Below are positions 45,663 through 51,000 of a stretch of 51,000 nucleotides of DNA, one piece after another (the stretch's first letter is position 1; each line of letters begins with the position of its first letter). The notes under the pieces were generated by a model. That model was not told the origin of the DNA. It saw only the letters and a list, made by a program, of their open reading frames with translations, and did no database searches. The position numbers were made by a program, and so were the translations under genes. The DNA comes from Adiantum capillus-veneris (Eukaryota > Streptophyta > Polypodiopsida > Polypodiales > Pteridaceae), in assembly GCA_014529385.2 (NCBI GenBank), contig CM043947.1:130538391-130589390 (forward strand), given 5' to 3'.

Positions 45663-46424
45663 ATGGTCTTCAACGAGGGGAAGATATGGAAAAAGGATAA
45701 AGAAGACTTTCAGGACAAAGTCCAAGCGCTCCAGGAGGAAGTCTCAGCCCTCAAGCGAGAGGTTGCAGAAATTAGAGCGGGGAGAAGAAGGAGAAATCCA
45801 ACCCTTGATGATAGAAGAACTCAAAGTCATCAAAGAACAAGGGCGGAAGATCAAAGAAGAAGAGAAGCAACATGAGGCAAAGACGTCATCGTGGGTAGAT
45901 GTAATCACGAAAACATAGAAGAAGGTGGTTGAGGCCAAGAAATGGATAGAAGTCGCCAAGAAAGCAAAAGAAAGAAAACCAACAAGCATCCCCACTCCCA
46001 CAATCATCGACATGACCCTAGAGGAAGAGCAAAGGAGGAAGGGTAGAGCTTTATATGTATGAGTGACCGGTCTAAAAGATTGTGATGATGTGGAGGGGGA
46101 AGTCAAAGAACTTCTAACTTGATGGGTAGTGAGGACACTCACACAAAGGCATGGAGATTGGGGAAGAAGAGAGAAGGAAATGGGAGACTTCAAAGGAGAG
46201 AGCATTGATCCTTCGGTTCCTTTCCATGGAAGCAAAGACGATTTCTTGAAGAAGCATCCTACACTAAAGAAGATGGGGATATTCCTTGGGTAAGACCTTA
46301 CACTCTCACAGCTTCCTCATATGCAAGAAGTCATGCTTGAGATAAGGATAGCCCAAGAGAAAGGAAAATTGACCTTCTATAGAGAAGGACAAGTGGTTAT
46401 TGTGGAGAGGCACTCCGCATGATG
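45663..46424 (+). pseudogene. L1-type LINE ORF1 remnant
   Basis: The opening 60 codons from ATG 45663 have a strong heptad pattern (coiled coil: D-F-Q-D-K-V-Q-A-L-Q-E-E-V-S-A-L). After a frame change the sequence continues Lys/Glu-rich, then has L-E-E-E-Q-R-R-K-G-R-A-L-Y-V and V-T-G-L-K-D with G-E-V-K-E-L-L (RRM-like RNA-binding pattern of LINE ORF1), then I-F-L-G and D-L-T-L-S-Q and G-K-L-T-F-Y-R-E-G-Q-V-V-I-V. Five stops (three TGA/TAA-type, others TAG) interrupt it. The endonuclease remnant follows immediately. Confidence 0.65.
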
Positions 46425-46429
46425 GTGCG

Positions 46430-46975
46430 AGACCTATGGGACCACACTCAATGTTACTACTTGGAATTGTAATGGATCTATACACCTCGATGTGGGTGCT
46501 TTTAAGGATAGTTTCACTGCAAGGGACATCATCTTCTACTCTAAGACACATCAGGTCCCTTGGCAATCTATGCTACATGTCAACAGATACAGATGGGAGA
46601 CAACCTGCAGACAGGAGACTCGATCAAAGCACAAAGGATGGGGCTCAGGGGGAGTGGAAGTTTTATTCAGGGAGGAGTTGTAACCATTGCTACATATAGC
46701 CCGCTGATAAATATAGCCCGCAGGGATGAGCACGCTAGGTACATGTGGGTGAGATTGAGGACAGAGACAGGCAGATACCTCTACATTGTTATTTTCTACT
46801 TTCCTCTGAGTATGGCAGTTTATGAACCACCTAGAGGACAATCCCCCTTTTCTACTTTGAATGATGAAAATATGAGCGTTATCTATCGATGGTGACATTA
46901 GCATCGTAGGGGGTGGATGCATGAATACGTGGACCAAAAACCTTGTCCCGGACAGAGGTTTTATAACCGGTACAT
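46430..46975 (+). pseudogene. L1-type LINE ORF2 apurinic-like endonuclease remnant
   Basis: The start V-T-T-W-N-C-N-G matches the T-W-N-x-x-G opening of LINE endonucleases. G-W-G-S-G-G-V-E-V-L-F-R follows (G-x-G-G-V-A-x-L), then Y-M-W-V-R-L-R-T-E-T-G-R-Y-L-Y-I-V-I-F-Y-F-P, then a degraded G-D-I-S-I-V-G-G-G-C-M-N in place of G-D-F-N. Two frame changes are needed. The RT domain is absent: sequence identity to LINE ends by about 46975 and the promoter side of the next gene follows. Confidence 0.7.
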
Positions 46976-47038
46976 AAAACCATCTATATTAGTTCAATTC
47001 GATATATTCTTTTGAACAAATTTTTAATTAAATATAGA

Positions 47039-47194
47039 ATTTCCACACCTTTTTGTTAAATATAGAAGACGGCTCTGTATCTCTTAACTATGCACATCAG
47101 CTAGCTCTTTACACCATTACTATTTCCACACCTCTTTTTCAAATATAGAAGACGGCTCTGTAGCTCTTAACTATCCACGTTAGCCAGCTCTTTG
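47039..47194. repeat. tandem duplication, ~72 bp, period ~85
   Basis: TTTCCACACCT...AAATATAGAAGACGGCTCTGTA...CTCTTAACTAT...AGCTCTTT occurs at about 47039-47110 and 47124-47194, upstream of the gene start at 47352. It may hold promoter elements, but nothing specific is identifiable. Confidence 0.85.
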
Positions 47195-48407
47195 TCTTCC
47201 CGCTCTCTCGTTTTCCTGTCTCTCTCTAACTCTCTGTGTAGGAGCACAGATTGCTGTTTTACTTTGTAGGCCTATCACACATCTATTACTGTCATATACT
47301 ACTCTTGCTCTCTGTAGGCCCATCACCTCGCTCAATCTCTCCCTCTCTAGCATGGAGCAAGAATCTCACACTGTATGTGACTGCTCTCAGCCTCACTGTG
47401 AACTGTGTGCTAGGTATGCTGTTGATGCGGTCAAGGAATATCATGCTAGGAGAAAGAGAGAGAAGTGTGCTAAGAACAAGCTTGACTAGGTAGCACTTGA
47501 GGAAGATAATGATCAAAATGGTGCTGATGATGCAAAGCGTCAAAGACTTTGCAATGACCTTGTTATGCTCTTCAATCGGCGTACAAAGGCCCTCGATGTT
47601 GCATCACGCTCAGATATTTTGTGCAAGTTTGTCAATCATCCTTCTCTTGGAGACCTTGAAATTCCCAGGGCACAAACAACCTTCGTTGAAGCCATACGCA
47701 ACACAATAGATGCAATCAAATTACCCAAGAGTGGACAGGAGCTCTTTCTTAAAAGGTTCATCACCACAATGCTTATGAATGTTGAGTGTACATCTACCTC
47801 AAAAGTGAATGTTTCAGCTGCATCTAAATTGCTAAATTTTCACAAGAGGAACTTCATAGTTGCAAAGAATCGGTTGAGGTCAGTAGGTGATGGAAATTTG
47901 CCAATCTCTTTGTGTGCTCGACAGCCCATGGATCGTGGTTTGATAACACCTGATGAGAAAGAGTTGATCTTCTCTTTTTGGATGTCTAACACTCGTGTTT
48001 CACCCAATAAGAAGGATGTGTGCAGAAAGCGTATTGGAAGAAATTCATATGTCAAACATCCTGTGCATCTTCTTGAACAATCTCAGGTAATGACTTGCTT
48101 CACTATATCCATTTTTGTTTTCTAATATTTGCATTCATGACCTATATTCAGTATAATTGGGTTGATAAGAGTGGATATGAAATCGGATATGAAGGAAGTT
48201 ATAAATGGAAAAAAGGGGAATCTGTATTTGGTCCTAGATTAAGAGTAGATAAATATTGGATGTGAAGGAGAATATAAATGGAAACATACTTCTTATCATA
48301 CGCGTATGTTTGCTGAAACATACGTTTGCATACGCATACTTTCACACGCGTATGATATGTATAAACAAACGGGACTAAAATTAAAAACCCCAAATTTCCT
48401 ATCTATC

Positions 48408-49021
48408 ATACTCTGCGAGTCTGCTCCTGCCTGCATAGCGTTCATAGTATGCCCTTCCTTGCTTCACAGCCTTGCCTCATCTCTTCCACATGGTAGTTGC
48501 TCCCCAATATTGACAAGTCCGAGTCAGCACTAGTAGCGAATTCAGTATGCAGGTTTGTGCTAGGTTCTCTGTGCTAGGTTAACCTAACCAGTTATGTAAT
48601 AACTAATACCGATTTTAAATGAAAAAAATGGTTTACATAGCCAGTAGATTAATTTTAGCTGGTTAACACTTTTTTCCCACTAGTATAGAACTTGGTCAAG
48701 TGTATATATGTGGTATACTCTGCGAGTCTGCTCCTGCCTGCATAGCGTTCATAGTATGCCCTTCCTTGCTTCGCAGCCTTGCCTCATCTCTTCCACATGG
48801 TAGTTGCTCCCCAATATTGACAAGTCCGAGTCAGCACTAGTAGCGAATTCAGTATGCAGGTTTGTGCTAGGTTCTTTGTGCTAGGTTAACCTAACCAGTT
48901 GTGTAATAACTAATACCGATTTTAAATGAAAAAAATGGTTTACATAGCCAGTAGATTAATTTTAGCTGGTTAACACTTTTTTCCCACTAGTATAGAACTT
49001 TGTCAAGTGTATATATGTGGT
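48408..49021. repeat. near-perfect tandem duplication, 307 bp x 2 (intronic)
   Basis: The 48408-48714 block is repeated at 48715-49021 with only a few substitutions (for example ATGTAATAA/GTGTAATAA and CTTGG/CTTTG). Recent duplication inside the intron. Confidence 0.95.
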
Positions 49022-50090
49022 ATGTGAAAGATGTACTAGTTAACCCGACCAATTATGCACTTACTAATACCGGTTTGAAATGAAAAGACCGGTTATATAA
49101 CGAGTAAATTAATTTCAACTGGTTAACACATTTTCACAATAGTTTACAGCTCGGTTAAGTGTATATGTGGTATGTAGTAGACATACTACATAACCAGTTA
49201 TATAAAAACTAATAGCGGTTTGATATTACAATACCGGTTTACATAACCAGTAAATAGATTTAAAACCGTCTACACATTTTATGCCAGTAAACATCTTGGT
49301 CGAGTGTTCACATGTACTGTTTGTCATGCCAGTTAGGTAAAAAACTGGTTTACATAACCAAAGAAAAACTTTTAACACTTATTTCTCACTAGTATACATC
49401 GTGGTTAAGTGTTCACATGTACTGGTCGAGTGTTCACATGTACTGTTTGTCATGTCAGATAGGTAAAAGACATATCAGATTGAAAGGAAAATACTTGTTT
49501 ACATATCCAGTAAAAAAAAAATTAACACTTATTTTTCACTGGTATACATAGTGGTTAAGTGCTCACATGTACTGGTTAGGTAAATAATATACCAGTTTTA
49601 AATGAAAAGATTGGTTTACATCATCAGTAAGAACATTTGAACTGGTTGACACTTATATACCACTGGTACGTACCAAGGACACGTGTTCATTTTTTTTAAC
49701 ACTTATTTCTCACTGGTATACATCGTGGTTAAGTACTCACATGTACTGCTTAGGTAAATAACATACCGGTTTTTAATGAAAAGATTGGTTTACGCCAGCA
49801 GTAAGAACATTTGAACTTATATACCACTGGTACGTACCAAGGACATGTGTTCATTTTTTTTAGCACTTATTTCTCACTGGTATACATCGTGGTTAAGTGC
49901 TCACATGTACTAGTTAGGTAAATAACATACCGGTTTTAAATGAAAAGACTGGTTTACATCAGTAGTAAGAACATTTGAACTGGTTGACACTTATATACCA
50001 CTGGTACGTACCAAGGACATGTGTACATATGTACTGGTTTGCCTAACCAATTAAGTGAAAAAACATACTGGTTTGAAATAAAAATACTAG
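49022..50090. repeat. diverged ~150-165 bp tandem repeat (intronic)
   Basis: Repeated order of ACCGGTTTxAAATGAAAAGA, TGGTTTACATxAxCAGTAA, AACTGGTTxACACTTAT, ACTGGTATACATCGTGGTTAAGTG and TCACATGTACTGGTTAGGTAAATAA, about seven units. It shares its motif with the second half of the 307-bp duplication. It fills most of the intron. Confidence 0.85.
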
Positions 50091-51000
50091 TTTATAGTAA
50101 TGTAGCAGTTTTCTTCAAAGATAATAAAAACCTGCAGTTTTCTTAATGTTCTTTAACCATATATGTTTTTCATTGTAGGTGGAGCTCTTTCTCAACTTCA
50201 AAGAACAATACCCTGAAATTGTAATAAGGTAGCGTGCATTTGAGTACATGAAGCCATATTTTGTGCGGAAATTGAGAGATCGATATACTTGCTGTTGCGT
50301 TTCACATGTTCAAATGTCTTTCCTAAAGGATGCCATAAATCACATGCGAAGTTCTATATTCGGTCTGCATGGAAAAGCTTGCCAATGTCAATGCAACATA
50401 TGCAAAGACAATGGTGGATGCAAGGCACCAAAAAACCCTATCAAGAGTGTAACAGCCTTATTGGACTCTATACTATGTCCAAAATCAGATACGTCCACCT
50501 TCCATGCCCTTGCCTGCTTGAGTGGTCAATGTAAAAGGTGTGGCCCGAATAAGTTAGATTTTTGTGTTGCAGAGGCTGCATTTATTGCTAAAAAGATTGT
50601 GGTGAAGATTTTTAAGGACCTAGAAGTAGGAATTGCGCGTGACGGTCAGAAGAAGAAAACGAAAGTCTTGTCGCATAAGGAAATATCATGCCAGGATCTC
50701 TCAGTCATGTTCAAAGACCATCTTAAGAAATACATAATGCATAATTTTGTGTATAGATGGCAAGCAGAACAATATAAGGAATGTATACAAAGCTTTCCAG
50801 AAGATGTTGTTGTGTCAGTTGTTGACTTTGCTAAAAATTATAGTTTCAAAGAACAAAATGAGATTCAGTCCATGCACTGGTATTCAAATCAAGTAACTAT
50901 TTTTGTGTACTTAACATATTTCCGAATTGCAGGTAACGACATCACCCTAGATCAGTATTATTTCTTTTGTATTAAGCCTTCAATAATTTATGATTTTTAT

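Larger units (their letters stand above)
47352..51000 (+). pseudogene. uncharacterised Cys-rich protein with DFAxNY/QNEIQSxHW signature, two exons, right-truncated by window
   Basis: Exon 1 (47352-48086, 245 codons from ATG) begins with a C-D-C...C-x-x-C cluster and contains F-W-x-S-N-T-R-V-S-P-N-K-K-D. Donor CAG|GTAATG is at 48087 and acceptor TTTTCATTGTAG at 50178; reading phase is kept across the junction. Exon 2 from 50179 has F-E-Y-M-K-P-Y-F-V-R, a Cys cluster C-Q-C-Q-C-N-I-C...C, C-L-S-G-Q-C-K-R-C-G, and V-V-D-F-A-K-N-Y followed by Q-N-E-I-Q-S-M-H-W. A possible donor lies after 50932. TAG stops at 47487-47489 and 50230-50232 break it. From memory, similar D-F-A-E-N-Y...E-x-Q-S-x-H-W proteins occur widely in eukaryotes, often multicopy; a transposase is possible, not shown. 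Confidence 0.65.

Noticed and set aside
1-51000. tRNA or rRNA genes
   Set aside because: No cloverleaf-consistent A/B-box pair or rRNA core sequence recognised; only primer-binding sites complementary to a tRNA 3' end.

Overview
The window reads as a piece of a large, repeat-dense plant nuclear genome. The evidence is plant-type LTR-retrotransposon primer sites complementary to initiator tRNA-Met (TGGTATCAGAGC), Ty3/gypsy chromoviruses, Ty1/copia and L1 remnants, a MITE family, long (CT/GA)n and (CA)n microsatellites, a satellite array and spliced gene remnants with GT-AG introns. The elements fit a fern or other non-angiosperm land plant, but I cannot fix the species. No intact host gene is present and almost every coding stretch is broken.

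Layout. 1-3650: satellite with a ~440-bp monomer and a higher-order pattern. 3651-12000: decayed LTR-element debris and microsatellites, with a minus-strand gag/protease remnant at 11.1-11.8 kb. 12.6-12.95 kb: an unrecognised broken coding remnant. 14.0-14.5 kb: a Tourist-like MITE, with an inverted sister copy at 38.2-38.7 kb. 15.76-16.22 kb, minus strand: two properly spliced exons of a methyltransferase-like protein. 19.9-21.9 kb: a fold-back family, one copy split by a 1.34-kb TIR element flanked by TTAA, plus a near-perfect 197-bp hairpin.

The centrepiece is 24.2-37.2 kb. Two head-to-tail Penelope-like retroelement (PLE) copies, the first 5'-truncated and the second with ORF1 and reverse transcriptase, lie between two duplicated 3' fragments of one Ty3/gypsy chromovirus family. 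Each PLE copy carries the same 42-nt hammerhead ribozyme, so a read-through transcript could self-cleave into a 6125-nt unit. No GIY-YIG endonuclease is visible. The two copies carry different lesions: copy 1 has YVDD but frameshifts, copy 2 has an open RT frame but YVDN. The ORF1/RT junction also differs between copies (in-frame UAG versus a -1 frame following a G GGA AAA heptamer).

38.9-46.98 kb: copia RNase H, gag zinc-knuckle/protease, a Ty3/gypsy gag-RT-RNaseH-integrase relic, and an L1 ORF1/endonuclease relic. 47.35 kb to the right edge: a two-exon gene for an uncharacterised Cys-rich protein with a D-F-A-x-N-Y / Q-N-E-I-Q-S-x-H-W signature. It carries two TAG stops, and its ~2.1-kb intron is filled with tandem repeats. 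It continues beyond the window.
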